Shown here piece after piece: positions 44,885-57,644 of a DNA stretch of 64,000 nucleotides. The stretch is taken from the NCBI GenBank assembly GCA_963082975.1, contig OY720350.1, positions 36,066,660 through 36,130,659 of the forward strand, read 5' to 3'. The number at the start of each line of letters is the position of its first letter. Positions within the stretch are counted from its first letter, which is position 1. A program made the translations under genes and the position numbers. Source of the DNA: Labia minor (taxonomy: Eukaryota > Arthropoda > Insecta > Dermaptera > Spongiphoridae). Below the pieces are notes generated by a model. The model was not told the DNA's origin and searched no databases. It saw only the letters and a program-made list of their open reading frames with translations.

Positions 44885-45559
44885 GAGTCGTCTTTCAAGT
44901 AATTTATCTAAAGAAGGGATTAAGAGATTAAATCATTATTATTATATTAATCTAAATAATAGTGTACAAACTGAAGACGAATCAATTAATTTATTAAAAT
45001 TAATAATCAATATAATTCATATTATATTATTACAGACAACAAAGGAGAAATATATTTACTGAATAGTTTAAATAAAAGGACGGTTAGAAAAGTATCCGAC
45101 CTTAATTACTTTTTTTCATGGAAAATAATTTTATACAATGGAAAGCGGCATTGTGTGAATTTGTATTATTTTATTTGTAACAGTCATTGTCGCCTAATAA
45201 ACTCCTGTCATATGTCTTCGTCAAATTTTAAATTTTTCCCAAGAATTTAGCAAAGGTATATACTGCATCTTTTTTTTTACTTCCGTAATGAAATTGAGAC
45301 GCTTTCTATTAACACGATTATTATTATCATATTAGAGTTATAAACTAAAATCTGATACCTAGTAAGAAACATGAGTGTTATGACGTGTTTGATTTCCAAT
45401 CTATTAAGAAGTAAACCAATAAATTAACTTACCAATTTTTCTATTTATCTTTCTAACTCTGTGGCGCTATTGAGTACTTAGTAGCCAAAACCACATCCCT
45501 TCTTTTTTTTCTATGCTTTTTTCATTCTATCCCTTTATTCTAATAATTTACTTATGTTT
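44885..45559. other. AT-rich unassigned stretch
   Basis: Nothing recognised. Confidence 0.3.
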
Positions 45560-46120
45560 GATCACCGTGTTCTGCCTAGAGTGATCTTCCCAACAGACAT
45601 TTCCCAATTGGTTTTACTATAAACATAATTCTCATCAATTTCCCTTACCCATTTGAATCTCTACTTTCTTAAATTAATGATTATCATTATATTGGAGGTA
45701 TAGAACCTTCTTAAATTAATGATTGTCATTATATTTGAGGTATAGAATGCATGTAATTCCTTCTACTTCTTGTCGTTTGTGCCTTCTCTTTTAGCTTTGA
45801 TGTTTGCCCAACATTGTCGCATTCATTTTCCATGTTGTTACCTCCTCTCTTCAGTTCACTTTCGATTTAATACATGTAATTTCTTATTATACAACCCCTT
45901 GTAATTTAATCTTTTTGTTTGTATTTCTTTTTGAAACATCCTATTTTTAAATATTCTCGACACTCGACCATAAAATCGATGAAGTAATAGTTTTATAGAT
46001 ATTAATTTTGATATTCCTTGATTATCATTTTGATAAAATAATCTGTTTACTGCATAATAATTGCATTCTTATTTTAAACCTTAAGGTTTCGTTTGTTTTT
46101 TGTTGATATTATTTGCTGTT
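45560..46120 (-). pseudogene. Very old LINE RT fragment
   Basis: Reverse-strand similarity to the H2 RT region is weak but ordered. It includes a CTTCCCAACAGACATTTCCC block and, further on, CTGTTTACTGCATAATAA, which matches 22650-22670. Heavily decayed. Confidence 0.35.
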
Positions 46121-46676
46121 ATTAAATATTAATCATATTTAAGTATATAAATATATATAAATTAGAAAATATTAGTTTGATTTCTATGCATCTTATTAAA
46201 TTTATCTGGCAAGCTCGAGATTTAATATAAATATGTATGGTGGAAAAATGCGAAATAAAAGAGATTAGTTTAGGCTTTTACTGAATGATTAGTTCAATCC
46301 TGACACATATATCATTGTTAAAGTTGATTTTAATAAATAATGAGTTTTCAATGTTTACTTATATATTATGAAATCAAAATGTAAAGAAATCAAAATTTTA
46401 TCCTATTTCTTCTTTATTATCAAATCTAAATGTATTCACTTATACTTAATATTAATAAAAAAATTAATTAATTTAATTGATTAGGGTAATAGCAAAATTA
46501 CTTACAAAATGATTTATCGTACATTAAAATCCGAATTACTTACAAAAGTATAACAAAAATATTAGAATATTTTCAATTAGCTACATTATGTAGTTTACCG
46601 AAGTATTTCTTGATTATAAATTAAGATTGTAATCTGGATTTAATTCTAGATAGGGATTTAAGCACTCGCAATCTTA
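46121..46676. other. AT-rich unassigned stretch
   Basis: Nothing recognised. Confidence 0.3.
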
Positions 46677-46883
46677 ATGGATTCTCTTGATTTCAACTAC
46701 AAACAATCTCATGGGACGGAAACGATTTTTGTAGACCGTAAACGGGACAAGAAGGGGTCTATCTCCATCCTTAATTCCTCACGCACAACCTCTAGCTCTC
46801 TGGGTGATGGAAATGGAATGCCAAGTGAGGATTCCGAACCACATGAGACAAGGAAACCGATAAGCAACCCAAAAACAACCTAG
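46677..46883 (+). CDS. Hypothetical 68-aa frame, possible exon
   Basis: ATG to TAG with near-balanced base composition in AT-rich DNA. The product is hydrophilic, with Ser/Thr- and Lys/Arg-rich stretches (FVDRKRDKKGSISILNSS, SEDSEPHETRKP), and no domain is recognised. An AAGTGAGG at about 46822 could be a splice donor, so it might be a first coding exon. It might also be chance. Confidence 0.3.
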   Translation: MDSLDFNYKQSHGTETIFVDRKRDKKGSISILNSSRTTSSSLGDGNGMPSEDSEPHETRKPISNPKTT

Positions 46884-47564
46884 ACAATATAATTTTTTGT
46901 AACCTTTTGATTCTTCTTTTATCCTCTTTAAAAATAAAAATCAATAATTGCAACACATTTAGAAAATTTCATTCTGAATGGTAAAGTGAAATTATTATAC
47001 CACTCTTAATTTAATCGTATATTTTATTTGGATGTAACATAAATATATTTATATACTAATATTGATTGCAATGAATACCGTAGTTGTGTCTAATGTGTCG
47101 AACTTGAAGTGGAGGGATCGAACCTTGCAAATTTCATATAATTTATACTTTAATAAAAACTATATTGAATAAAATAGTATAAAAAAGATCTAAGTGAGAA
47201 ATATAACCTATAATGGGAGAAACGGTAAGACTATATAAATAAATATATATATATTTATGGTAACAGATAATTCGTTGAGCCGTTCAAGTTATAGACGTCA
47301 TTCTCATTGTGCCATGTAGGATGTTTTTTGGAATATCACCAGGAGCGAATTGTGGAGGTTCAAAATTAGGTAGGTAAGTTATCACATGCGTAAATATATT
47401 ATAAATCAAATATAAATTTGCTAGGATAGCTGTGTGTCCATTAAAATAAAGGCAATTTAAATAGGACCGGCAAAGGGTTAATATATTTTATTATTTTTAA
47501 ATATTTTCCTTTTCAACCTACCTAAAGTCGGATGCCGCCTAAGATGAGTAAAGGTGTTCTATGA
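46884..47564. other. Unassigned stretch
   Basis: AT-rich. CGTTGAGCCGTTCAAG near 47274 resembles the HL-B body but is too short to call. Confidence 0.3.
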
Positions 47565-47778
47565 TCAGTAAAACCTCTCAACCTCTTTACCTTGATTTTC
47601 TTGAACAAAAGCGCTACTTTTTATTTCAAGAAGCTTTGCAATTTTGATCCCTAAGACTGAATAGACTTCGTCCCAAAAATTCCAGCGGACAACGAAGTTA
47701 AGTGTCTTGCCATTCACACCCACCCACAATGCGTGGCGTCTTACCCTTCTTTCTCTTTGTAGAAAATGTTTTTTTAAC
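47565..47778 (-). other. Open frame without start, possible exon or small repeat
   Basis: On the minus strand about 70 codons are open, with HALWVGVNGKTLNFVVRWN, EVYSVLGIKIAKLLEIK and final EVERFY before TGA. The composition is more balanced than its surroundings. No ATG begins it; a splice acceptor-like AG precedes AGAAAGAAGG. The opposite strand contains GAAGTTAAG as in 5S RNA, but nothing else matches. Identity unknown. Confidence 0.3.
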
Positions 47779-48400
47779 TAAAAAGTTATCTTTTTTAATC
47801 AAATATTTTATGATTATTATATCAAAATTATTGAAATGTTTTATTTATTAAAAAGAAATAATTATTTGTCTATTGGCTTAATAGTTCCTTAAAACGTTTT
47901 TTTTTTTTTTGAGGGGGGGGGAAGGAGAGAAATAAAACCGAGTCTCCAAAGATTCAAAATCCATCTATTTTTCCAGATATATGTACTATTGACATTATTT
48001 TTATTCTGGAATATACAAAAATTTATGATATAAGAAACTTAGTTATTATTTTTATTACGTATTCATAATATTTGATAACAGTAAACCATTATTATCATTA
48101 TTATATAACAGTAAGAAAGGTTGTTGAGAATTAGAAATAGAATCTTTGGTGTTACTTAAACAAAATAATTTTTTATTTATTTGTTCATTTTATAATTATT
48201 TTGTTTAATAAATGTACAAAACATAAAAATATTAAAAAAAGATTAGTAAATTAATAAAAAAAAAAAAATGTTCTGGGCTTATTATTTTTTGCTGTGGGGA
48301 ATATAATTTTTTTTTTATATTTATGTGATCTGTTAATTTATTTCATAAGAGAATTAACCATTGTAAATGGTTTTTATCAGAAATCGAAATGTTTTCAAAA
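47779..48400. other. AT-rich unassigned stretch
   Basis: Contains long T and A runs and a G8 run at 47913-47921. Nothing recognised. Confidence 0.35.
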
Positions 48401-48873
48401 AAAATAAGCTGGAGTGTCTCCACTCGACTATCTCGCAATTTGAATTGGATTAAATAACATAATATATTATATTTAAATTAAATTTAATTAATTATAAATT
48501 ATAAATAATAAATATTAAACCAGTGAATGTTTGGTTTTTTATTGATGGCACCATGGCACGTGTTGGCGCGTGAGATTTGCAGTGTTAAAAAATTAATTCT
48601 GGTACTTTCAGCGATTCAATCAAGCTGAAATTCTATATATAGCAATTTTATACAATTATTAATCATGTGAAAAATTATCAAACATATATCTTTATTTTTA
48701 CGGTCACTTTAGAGGAAAAAAAATCATAACGTTGTAGGTAATGACCCTCTTCCGGTTGAGCTACATTTCTCAAAAGTTGATAGAAAACTATGAATTTTGA
48801 ATAATGCTCATGTACCAAATTGCATCATTCTAGCTCAAACCGTTTTTGCGTAATCTTGTCTACATACATACAT

Positions 48874-48921
<48 letters not shown>

Positions 48922-49047
48922 ACACACAGACATTTTTCTCAACCTTAGTGAAAATGATTCAGGAACCTTCAAAACGTATAAAAACATCAAAATCTCAACA
49001 TCGAAAATTTTCGTGATCGCAATACTATCTCTGGCGAGATAGTAAAA
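48401..49047 (-). mobile_element. HL-A copy 5, full length
   Basis: The best HL-A copy. At left AATAAGCTGGAGTGTCTCC with the GTGGAG/CTCCAC-type hairpin, then ACTATCTCGC. At right the terminal hairpin ACTATCTC-TGGC-GAGATAGT and AAAAAT. A CA microsatellite lies at 48860-48928. The subterminal repeats ACTATCTCGC and GCGAGATAGT are perfect complements. Confidence 0.92.
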
Positions 49048-49880
49048 ATTATTATAAATAATTGAAATTTTAATAAATTTATAATTTCTAAAATGGGAAT
49101 TACATTGGAACTTTTTCACGTATAAGATAATTTTAAGTTCATCAAAATTCATAAAAAAAATTTCAAATTAAATTATAACATTTGTATAGAACTGAGTAAA
49201 ATTATAAATAAAATTGATATAAAAAGGGAGGGAGGAAGAAAGTGGGTAATGCAAAATATTAGATCAAAATAAATGTACAATATATATATAATTATAATAT
49301 TAAAATTGATAAATTTATTACCCTATTTTTCATTTATACACTTTTAAAATTAAAATCATTGGAGTGATTATATACGTATAAAAATAATATAGACCTATTA
49401 AAAATTAATTTGACATTTAAGGTCACGAAGGAGATTTAATAAAAATATATTTTCATTTTACGAGCTAGATATTTATGTAAAAAAAAATTATCATATAAAA
49501 CGCGCTAATCGATTGGTTTTGATATCAGTTGTTTAAAAAAAATATTATCATATGAAATTTTATTGAAATAAACCATCGATATAAAATTTAAATAGGATAT
49601 CATAAATCATGTATTTGTAATTTATTTGAACTGTTCTTTTTATTTATTCTCAATTTATTTCTATGGCATAATTAAAAAAAAAAATTTTATTTCCTTTCCC
49701 TACATATCTACCTTTGCAGAAAAAAATTAAGTGAAATCCACTCGTATCCATTTATCCAATAATATTCAGCATTAAGTTTATAATGCTAGCAAACATTTTT
49801 ATTAAGTACATTAAATGCCCGTTATCAGGCTCATGAGAATCAAATAACAACAATTCAGATATTAAATCAATTATCGATCA
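49048..49880. other. AT-rich unassigned stretch
   Basis: Nothing recognised. Confidence 0.35.
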
Positions 49881-50517
49881 TTTTTACCGACCGACGATAG
49901 TAAGGGAGGTATTGTTTTCACACCAAATTTCACATGTGGAGATTTTTACATCTCCACGAATCATGCATTTTCTTAACAGAAAAAAGTATTTTTAGCATGA
50001 TGTCTGTCCGTCCGTCCGTCCTTCCGTGATGTGTACAGCCTGAACGGCTCAACCGATTTTGATGAAATTTGGTATATTTACTTAATGCATCAGTGGGATG
50101 AATTGATCAACTTTTGGTGCAAATCCGGAAACCGGAAGTGGTAGTATTAGCGATCGACGATAGGAAGGGAAGGGTTATTTTCACACAAAATTTCACATGA
50201 GGAGATTTTTTTATATATCTCCACGAATCATGCACTTTGTATTGGTTTTATCATCGGGAAAATCATATTTAATAGTTTTTTCTTGATTTAAAATTATATG
50301 ACGTCATCCAGCCATTCATGACGTCACAGCCTGGTCTCGCATATATATTATAAATAAAATAAAATTAAAAATGTTTATATTTATTATTTATGTATGCCTA
50401 TCTGTTTTTTATTACATTAATAGATATATTAAAATTATTTGAAATTGTTTCTGTAGCTGGAAATTAATTTATTTCAAACCGTTGGTCGGTTCGGACCTGA
50501 CCACAGGTCAACTTATT
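49881..50517 (+). mobile_element. HL-B copy 7, full length
   Basis: Begins TTTTTACCGACCGACGATAG, microsatellite of GTCC units at 50005-50025, then CGGCTCAACCGATTTTGATG and AAATTTGGTATATTTAC. It ends GTTGGTCGGTTCGG, hairpin ACCTGACCACAGGT and CAACTTATT. The subterminal repeats ACCGACCGACG and CGTTGGTCGGT are inverted, with one mismatch. Confidence 0.93.
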
Positions 50518-50817
50518 ATTTTCTATTATTTAACTAAGAAAAATTTTATATTAAAGAGTAAATTTAATTTAGGAAAAATATTATATTATTTAATTAATAA
50601 TTTATTAATATATCATATTTATATAGGTGAAACAATATTTAATTAATAAGTCAAAAATATAGTGATAAAATCTATATATCAGCGAATTAGGAGGGCAATT
50701 GTATTTATTTTATGAAAGGGATGTCTGGACAGGACCTAAGCTACAACCAAGAGATGGATTCACCAGGTTTAAACATAATAATTATTATTTACAAATAAAA
50801 AGTCTCGCCCGTTACAA
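50518..50817. other. AT-rich spacer
   Basis: Nothing recognised. Confidence 0.3.
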
Positions 50818-51436
50818 ACTATTATTTAACAAATAGAAGGTAAAAATAAAAAAATCAGGTTTCAAAATACCTTAAATTATCAAATATTATTATGCTATTA
50901 GATAATTTCTTAAAATTTTTGTAAAATGAGGGTCGTAGACCCGTGCCCAATCATACTAGATATTGTTCCTTATCTTTTGAATGGATACAGAAAGTATATC
51001 TAGCAATGTAAACGAGAACGATCACGGACAGACCCTCTATTCTTTCTTCACTCCTGATTCTTTATAAACCATCAAGCTATTCAATCAAGATTTCTATCAA
51101 TTAAATCTTTGATTAATCATTAATAAAAAAATATACTCTCTCTATATAACAATTATATTAATGAATAAATAAGATATAAAATTTTTACAAGATATTAAAT
51201 AAAATCAATTAGAAAATTATTTAATTGTTTTAATAATAAATAAAAAAATTATTTTTTTTTATTTTATATTTAAATATTGATTCTTCTACTGGGAAAAAGA
51301 AATATAATTGATATTTATATGAATTCCCATTTTGTTATAATAGATTATTTATTAAATGAGTAATTCTAATTTAAACCTACTTTCTACAAAATATTAAGTT
51401 TTCTTTTATTTATACAACAATTTCTTAATTTTTATA
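50818..51436 (+). repeat. Repeat E, copy 4, partial
   Basis: Matches E1 from CAGGTTTCAAAATACC through CTTTATAAACCATCAAGCTA to TTATACAACAATTTCTTAAT, with divergence near 50930-51000. Confidence 0.75.
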
Positions 51437-53934
51437 ACGTTTTTCTTAACTTCACTTGGCGTCTGTCTCTTTGTTTGTCTGTCCGCTCTTTTGACAAATT
51501 GAAATCGATTTTTCATCGACGTTTTATTGAAATAGACTTGAAAATTTTTATAGATATTTCAATGGATCCCTAGAAGGTATAGAAGAGATATACTTGAATT
51601 ATAATTAATTAATTGTAATTAATTAGCGATTAATTGCTTTTGTATTGCTCCGATTAATTTTTTTTCAACGGATTTTGAAACATAAATATTGATTTCAGAA
51701 TAGATTTTCATTTTGAACATATTTAAAAATATTTCATAGCATTAAAATTAATGATGAATTCTTATAAATCAGTTGTATCGCCAATGAGGAGGGGTTTCTT
51801 CCCCTCAGATGGTATAGAAAAAATATCTTTTTTTTTATACATTGTATATGTCCCCGATAGAAAGGAAACAAAACAATAGAATAACCTTTTTTTATGAAAA
51901 CAATATATAATATTTATATATATGTACTTATATACATTTATAAAATCTCATATTAATAAAAATTATTTATTTATAAATATAATATAATAATTATTATTCA
52001 ATAATAACATTTACTTAACATAAATGCATAAAATCAATTTTGGAAGATTAATATATTTATTTGTTTTATTCATTTTGTGTAAATTTTCGTATAACTTCAT
52101 CTTTTCAATTTCTCTTGTTATATTAAATAAATTTATCATTTTAAAATAGCACCAAAAAGTATAATATAATATAAATATAAAAAAATTTATAAAATAAGGT
52201 TTTCCCAATGGACTAAAAAGAATAAAATAATTTTTCTATAAGCCTGACAAAGTTTAGAGATGAATTGCTTCATATTCAACGAAAAACGTTGGGCGCATTT
52301 AGTTCTATGCATTATCTCAGTATCGAACATACTGAGAATCCATATATAAGATATATGGGATGTTACTCAATCTCTTCGTTAAAATTAAAAGAACGTGAAT
52401 ACCACTTTACATCATTGAATTAACTTTTTTGCAATTTTCTCTAAAATGCCACTTATTAAACTTGCTCTCTATAATGAGAAGTTGTGATTCAATTTGAAGA
52501 AGTTATTTTAAATGGAGAATTTTTAATATGGCTTTATTATTATTCTTTTTATTTTATTTTAAATAACTAACACTCTAACACAATAAAAGTGATAAAAGTT
52601 AAATATACTATGAACGAATTTAATAATTAATATTGAGAGAATATTACAAAAAAGGGGTGTTAAGTGAAAATTGTTTAATGTTCTTGCACTAGAGAACTTA
52701 TTTAATTAATAATAATTGGAATTCATACAAAATGAGCATCATATCGAATAAATGAACTCCTTTGAATTATTCAAATATTTGATTTTCATAAGATTAGTCC
52801 TAAATAAACGTTATAATGAAAAATATATTCCATTTCAAATTTTTAAAGAAATATGAATTCTAAAACAAACAGGTATTATTGGTAATAGAAGTGTGAAATA
52901 GGGGTTGAAAATAACTATATTTACTTATTAACAATTAATTAAAAATAAAATGTTAGTGAAATAATTAATTTATTGCACATGGCCTCTGGAAGTTATAAAA
53001 TATGCCATAATTAACGATGTCGTTTAAATTTCAAAATTTAATCCCTTTAAAAAAATTAACTAAAGAAATAGTGAATATAACGTTGGCTATGTAACACTGG
53101 TTTTTGCCTAACCTTGATTCAACCCCCCTATTTAACATACACCCTCCCATCAGAACCGCTTTACCACCCATTCATCCATACATTATTAAACATCCCAGTT
53201 TTCATTACAATTTCATATTCAATATTCTAGTCAAAGTTTGTAATAATCACTTTATTTTAACAATATTTGTCAGAATTGCAAAAGTTTAATGAAGAATTGA
53301 ATGAACTTTTTTTGGACATTAAATAGAAATAAAAGTTTCTCGGTTGAAAATTACCTATTTAGGATGTAAACTTTCCATCGTGGGGGAAAAAAGAGTACAG
53401 AGTTAATGTAATAAAGTTTTTTTCTTACAGAAAAAGAAAGAGTGAGGGAGAGGGCCGTTATATTAAAGGTAAAATTTTCTTTTAAAGAAATATATTTGTA
53501 TATGTAACTGCGAGAAACATCAAATAAAAAATATTTTAAATTAATCTTTAAATTTGAAACTTTTTAAAAAAATGTAATAGTATTTATAGAAAATACAGGT
53601 TATATTAAAAAAAATACAAAAATATGAGATCTACAAGGGGTCCCAAAAGTTAAGAATAAAATATGAGTAGGAGATATCTAGGACAGTTTAGGACTGTCCA
53701 AAATAAAAAGATGTTTAAAAAGGTGTACTTTAAAAAGTAAGATACCTACTATTGGTTATTTTCAAAATTGTGACGATAGAAGTATTAATTTAGGATTCCG
53801 TAATAAAAATTAGTATTATAAAATATTATAATTTGTAGTTAAAGCAGTGTAGCAATTTACAGAATTTTTCAAAAAAATGCCCGTAACTCGAAAACAAAGA
53901 GACTATCATTTCAAATTGTGGACAGTTCTGTACT
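51437..53934. other. AT-rich unassigned stretch
   Basis: A block at 51455-51545 (GTCTGTCTCTTTGTTTGTCT and downstream) recalls the HL/Helitron 5' plan but no family match was found. The frame at 52011-52208 and others are AT-biased and motif-free. Confidence 0.35.
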
Positions 53935-54165
53935 ATCAGCCGCAGCAACCACGTTTCTCCAAATGTCCCTAACCTGAGCTTCTACACCCATCCTAGACCA
54001 TTTTCTCCCAACTCTCTTAGGTCCTTTCCTACATTGTCCACCCATCGAGTTCTTGGTCTTCCAACTGGACGTTTCCTAATCGGTCTCCCCACAAAAATAT
54101 TTTTATCTCTGGTATAACAACATCGATTCTAGCTACGTGTGTTGCTGATCACAACATTCTTGATT
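53935..54165 (-). pseudogene. LINE RT C-terminal tail, minus strand
   Basis: Reverse-strand frames match the RLGRRPVGRPRTRWVDNV-type tail and the downstream GQVRDIWRNVVAAAD. It lies head-to-head with the next fragment. Confidence 0.6.
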
Positions 54166-54174
54166 TTATTATTG

Positions 54175-54575
54175 GGTGTGAGGCATGGTCTATGAACTTA
54201 GGAGACGAGAGTAGATTTAGAGTATTTGAGAATAGGATTCTTCGCAACATTTATGGGCCAAAGAAAGATGAGATCACAGGGAATTGGCGGAGACTGCATA
54301 ATGAGGAATTGCATGACCTCTATGCACCCCCAGATATAGTTAGAATTATAAAATCGAGAAGGCTGCGATGGGCAGGACACGTGGCTAGAATGGGAGAGGA
54401 AAGAATAGCGAGAAATATATTAAACCAAGGACGCGGTGGGTGGATAATGTAGGAAGGGACGTGAGAGAGATGGGAGAGGGTAGGGATTAGAGGGTTGTGG
54501 CTCAGAATAGGGATACTTGGAGTAGTGTGGTTGCTGCGGCCAAGAACTTTCGAGTTCCGTAGATCCACAGAAATA
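54175..54575 (+). pseudogene. LINE RT C-terminal domain, best preserved copy
   Basis: An 86-codon frame (54192-54452) reads LGDESRFRVFENRILRNIYG, then NEELHDLYAPPDIVRIIKSR and RRLRWAGHVARMGEERIARN. It is the conserved tail of an arthropod non-LTR retrotransposon. A deletion or shift near 54420 breaks it before the GRGGWIM region. Not functional. Confidence 0.8.
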
Positions 54576-55544
54576 GTATCTGTTGAAAACAAAAATATAT
54601 CAATATTTTTATTATTGTTTAACCCTTTTTTAATATTTATAATTAATAATAATAATATAAATTGTAATTAACTTTAATGTTAATTATAATAAATCCATGA
54701 TTCTATAGTATTATACAAAAAAAATTTTTATTATCTACGTATTCGCATATAACCGAGATTTGTTTTTTATTTTTTAAATAAAAATAAGGGAATACATACA
54801 TATAGTTAAAATATTAAATTGTTGACAAAGCGTGATTAATTGTGAGAATAGAATTATAAATGCATTTAATGACGATTCAATTTCAATGTAGTTCAATCAT
54901 ATAGCCATGATATAGAATTTCTATACGAAAATAATTGGGAAAATGTTTCCGAATAGGACGCCATTCCATAGATTCCATTAATCGACATCTATTGGAGTTA
55001 TTTGTCTGATTAAAAAGACATCAAAGAAATTGTTATGACAAGAATATTCAACCATTGTGAAATACCCATCCTCTCCAGTCATTCATTCATCTCCCAATGC
55101 CCTTTGTGTGAATATTAATGGAAATAAAGGAGACCAATAAAAATAAAAGCGCAACTGACATCATTTGCATTGAATTTAACTAGCCTAAATATCTCTTTTA
55201 TTTTATTATTTAAACTTCATAAAAAAGGGATGCCAGAGGGTTTAGGAAGAAAGGTATGAGCGGAACAATATTATGAGTATGAGGTCTTTATGTACGACAT
55301 CAAAAATAGATTAAAAAAAAAATAAACAAATCACCAATATATTGAACATTAAATATTACGAAACTTTATATTTTAGTTAAAGTTATATTAGCTAAAACCT
55401 CTCTAATTGTAGTTTATTTTAGAACAAATTTTAAGAAAATAAATTTATATAAATATAAATGTTTTAAATTTTCTTTGAAAGTAATAAATACTTAAATTTA
55501 AAATAAAATAAAAATGATTTCTTTTATTTATTGTAAAAACAATT
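54576..55544. other. AT-rich unassigned stretch
   Basis: Nothing recognised. Confidence 0.35.
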
Positions 55545-55725
55545 AAATAATTATCCAATTAATTTTATTTAATATTTTGTAAGAATTCTATATGGTGTTT
55601 ATTCATTAATATAAATGGCATAAAGAGAGAGTATAATTTTTTATTAATGATTAATCAAAGATTTAATTGATAGAAATCCTGCTTGGATAGCTTAATGGGT
55701 TATAAAGAACGAGAAACAAAGGACG
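55545..55725 (-). repeat. Repeat E, copy 5, partial
   Basis: Reverse complement of the E1 segment around 30600-30760, including TTAATCAAAGATTTAATTGA and GAGAGAGTATAA. Confidence 0.75.
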
Positions 55726-56103
55726 GGTCGAGTGTCCGTGCCGTGTTCCTTCTCCTTCAATGCTGGATTTATATTCTATATCAATAAACAATATGGGAAA
55801 TACTTCCAGCCTCTGAAGGAACACGGGAATTAGACACTCACTCATTTTTATGAAATGTTTTTGAGTGAATTTTACTCATATTAATTATAATTAATAATTG
55901 TTTTATTATTATTATTCAATTGGGATGCCCAAGTGTGGAAAAATTTATATTTATCAAAATGATTTCCTTTTTTTCTTAGAAATCACTATAAATTGAGAAT
56001 GATGGCTAAAAATATATAGATTCTATATATCTTATATAGAATAGAATTAACAAGAGAATTATCCATTTAATGAATAATCTTATATATATATATTTTATTT
56101 TAA
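55726..56103. other. Spacer
   Basis: A less AT-rich part at 55725-55840 is unassigned; the rest is AT-rich. Confidence 0.3.
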
Positions 56104-56553
56104 AATAAGGTGGAGTGTCTCCACTCGATTATCTCGCAATTTGAATTGAATTAATTAACACATATTTCATATTTAAATTAATTTTTATTAATTATAAATT
56201 ATAAATTAAAATTAATAAATAATATTTATTAAACCAGCGCGTGTTTGGCTCTTTGTTGATGGCACCATGGCACGTGTTGGCGCGTGAGATTTGCAGTGTT
56301 AAAAAATTAATTCTGGTACTTTCAGCGATTCAATCAAGCTGAAATTCTATATATAGCAGTTTTATGCAATTTTTAATCATGTGAAAAACTATTAAACCTA
56401 TAGCTTTATTTTTACGGTCACTTGAAGAAAAAAAATCAAAACGTTGTAGGTAATGACCCTCTTCCGTTTGAGCTACATTTCTCAATAGTTGATAGAAAAC
56501 TACGAATTTTGAATAATGCCAGTATACCAAATTTCATTATTCTAGCTCAAACC
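56104..56553 (-). mobile_element. HL-A copy 6, 5'-truncated
   Basis: External hairpin and ATTATCTCGC at left, body to TTCTAGCTCAAACCGT, then it stops at the position where the microsatellite should start. Confidence 0.88.
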
Positions 56554-57479
56554 GTAGCATATCTTATTTTTTCGACTTTTAAATTGTTTATATACCATAT
56601 TAATAATGACAACTCGTTCTTTTATTTTATGAAAATTTCTGTATAGATGTCCTCAGAAAAATGAACATGGTTTAATAACCAATGTTTAATTTATATCATC
56701 ATAGGACATCTTAGTTAAAAAAAATGTTTCATAAAATTAAATAAAATGTGTGAGCTACCTTATAAATTTTTTTACTACTTTTTAGTGATATTTACAACGA
56801 GTACAAAGTAACAAAATATGTCAAGAAATAAATAAACAAAAATAAAATATGAGTATAAAGAAAATAGCAATTCAATATAATCAACAAAAATATAGACGTA
56901 TTTTACTTTTTTTCCGAGATAAACATCGTGCCCTTCTTTCTTTAGTCAATCGACGTTTTCTCTCATTTGGATCTCTCGTTTTCACTCAAATTTGCAAATT
57001 GCACAATTTTTCAAAATTTAAATTTAAATTAAATAATTAAATTAAATTTTAAATATAAAAAATATAACTTGTTTTGTTTTAGAAAATATATTAATCAATT
57101 AGGAAAAATATTCAATTTCATTTAATTTTACTTTTAATATTATAGAATATTAGAACTTAAAATAAAAAAAATATATTATAAACATTCTTTAAATGGAAAT
57201 TTCTAAAATTATTTTTATTTTGAGTGTCAACTTCTTAACTCAGTTACCAGAGACGGCACACGGGTTGGGTCGGTTTTTTGCCCATAACTTTTGGAACGGA
57301 TCAACTTTTTTGAAATTTTCAACCTTATAAATTATCCTTGGGACATGAAGGTTCTAATATCTAATGATACCCGAACTATCCATGAAGCCATTTAGAAGGA
57401 GATTAGGATTGCGTAGTCGTTTAATTATATAGATACATAAAGTAAAAACAAAAAATATTTTTAAAACTTGAATTAAAAA
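56554..57479. other. Unassigned stretch
   Basis: AT-rich except 57240-57420, a GC-richer stretch (GACGGCACACGGGTTGGGTC and downstream AACTTTTGGAACGGATCAAC). Its wording resembles the conserved segment of HL elements but it is not one of the three families. Confidence 0.35.
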
Positions 57480-57605
57480 GACTAAATTATATTATCTTGG
57501 TTTTTATTTTTAGTTTAATTTCTCAGTTATTAATTACTACTATATTTTAAGTGAAATATTTTCCGACATTGAATATAAAATTAATACTTTGCAAACTACT
57601 ACTAA
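57480..57605 (-). mobile_element. HL-B long-variant interior fragment
   Basis: Matches only the extra block of the long HL-B variant (TTATCTTGGTTTTTATTTTT through AAAATTAATACTTTGCAAAC). HL-A copy 7 follows. Confidence 0.7.
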
Positions 57606-57644
57606 ACTACTCTGTAAAAAATAACAAAAATATAAAGTGTAATT

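Noticed and set aside
47660-47720. 5S rRNA-like sequence
   Set aside because: Only about 11 bases (CGAAGTTAAG) resemble 5S RNA; the rest does not align.
48835-49152. 105-codon minus-strand frame
   Set aside because: It covers HL-A copy 5 and its CA tract, with no protein-like features outside it.
54198-54592. Minus-strand frames at 54198-54380 and 54320-54592
   Set aside because: Antisense shadows of the better supported LINE RT tail on the plus strand.
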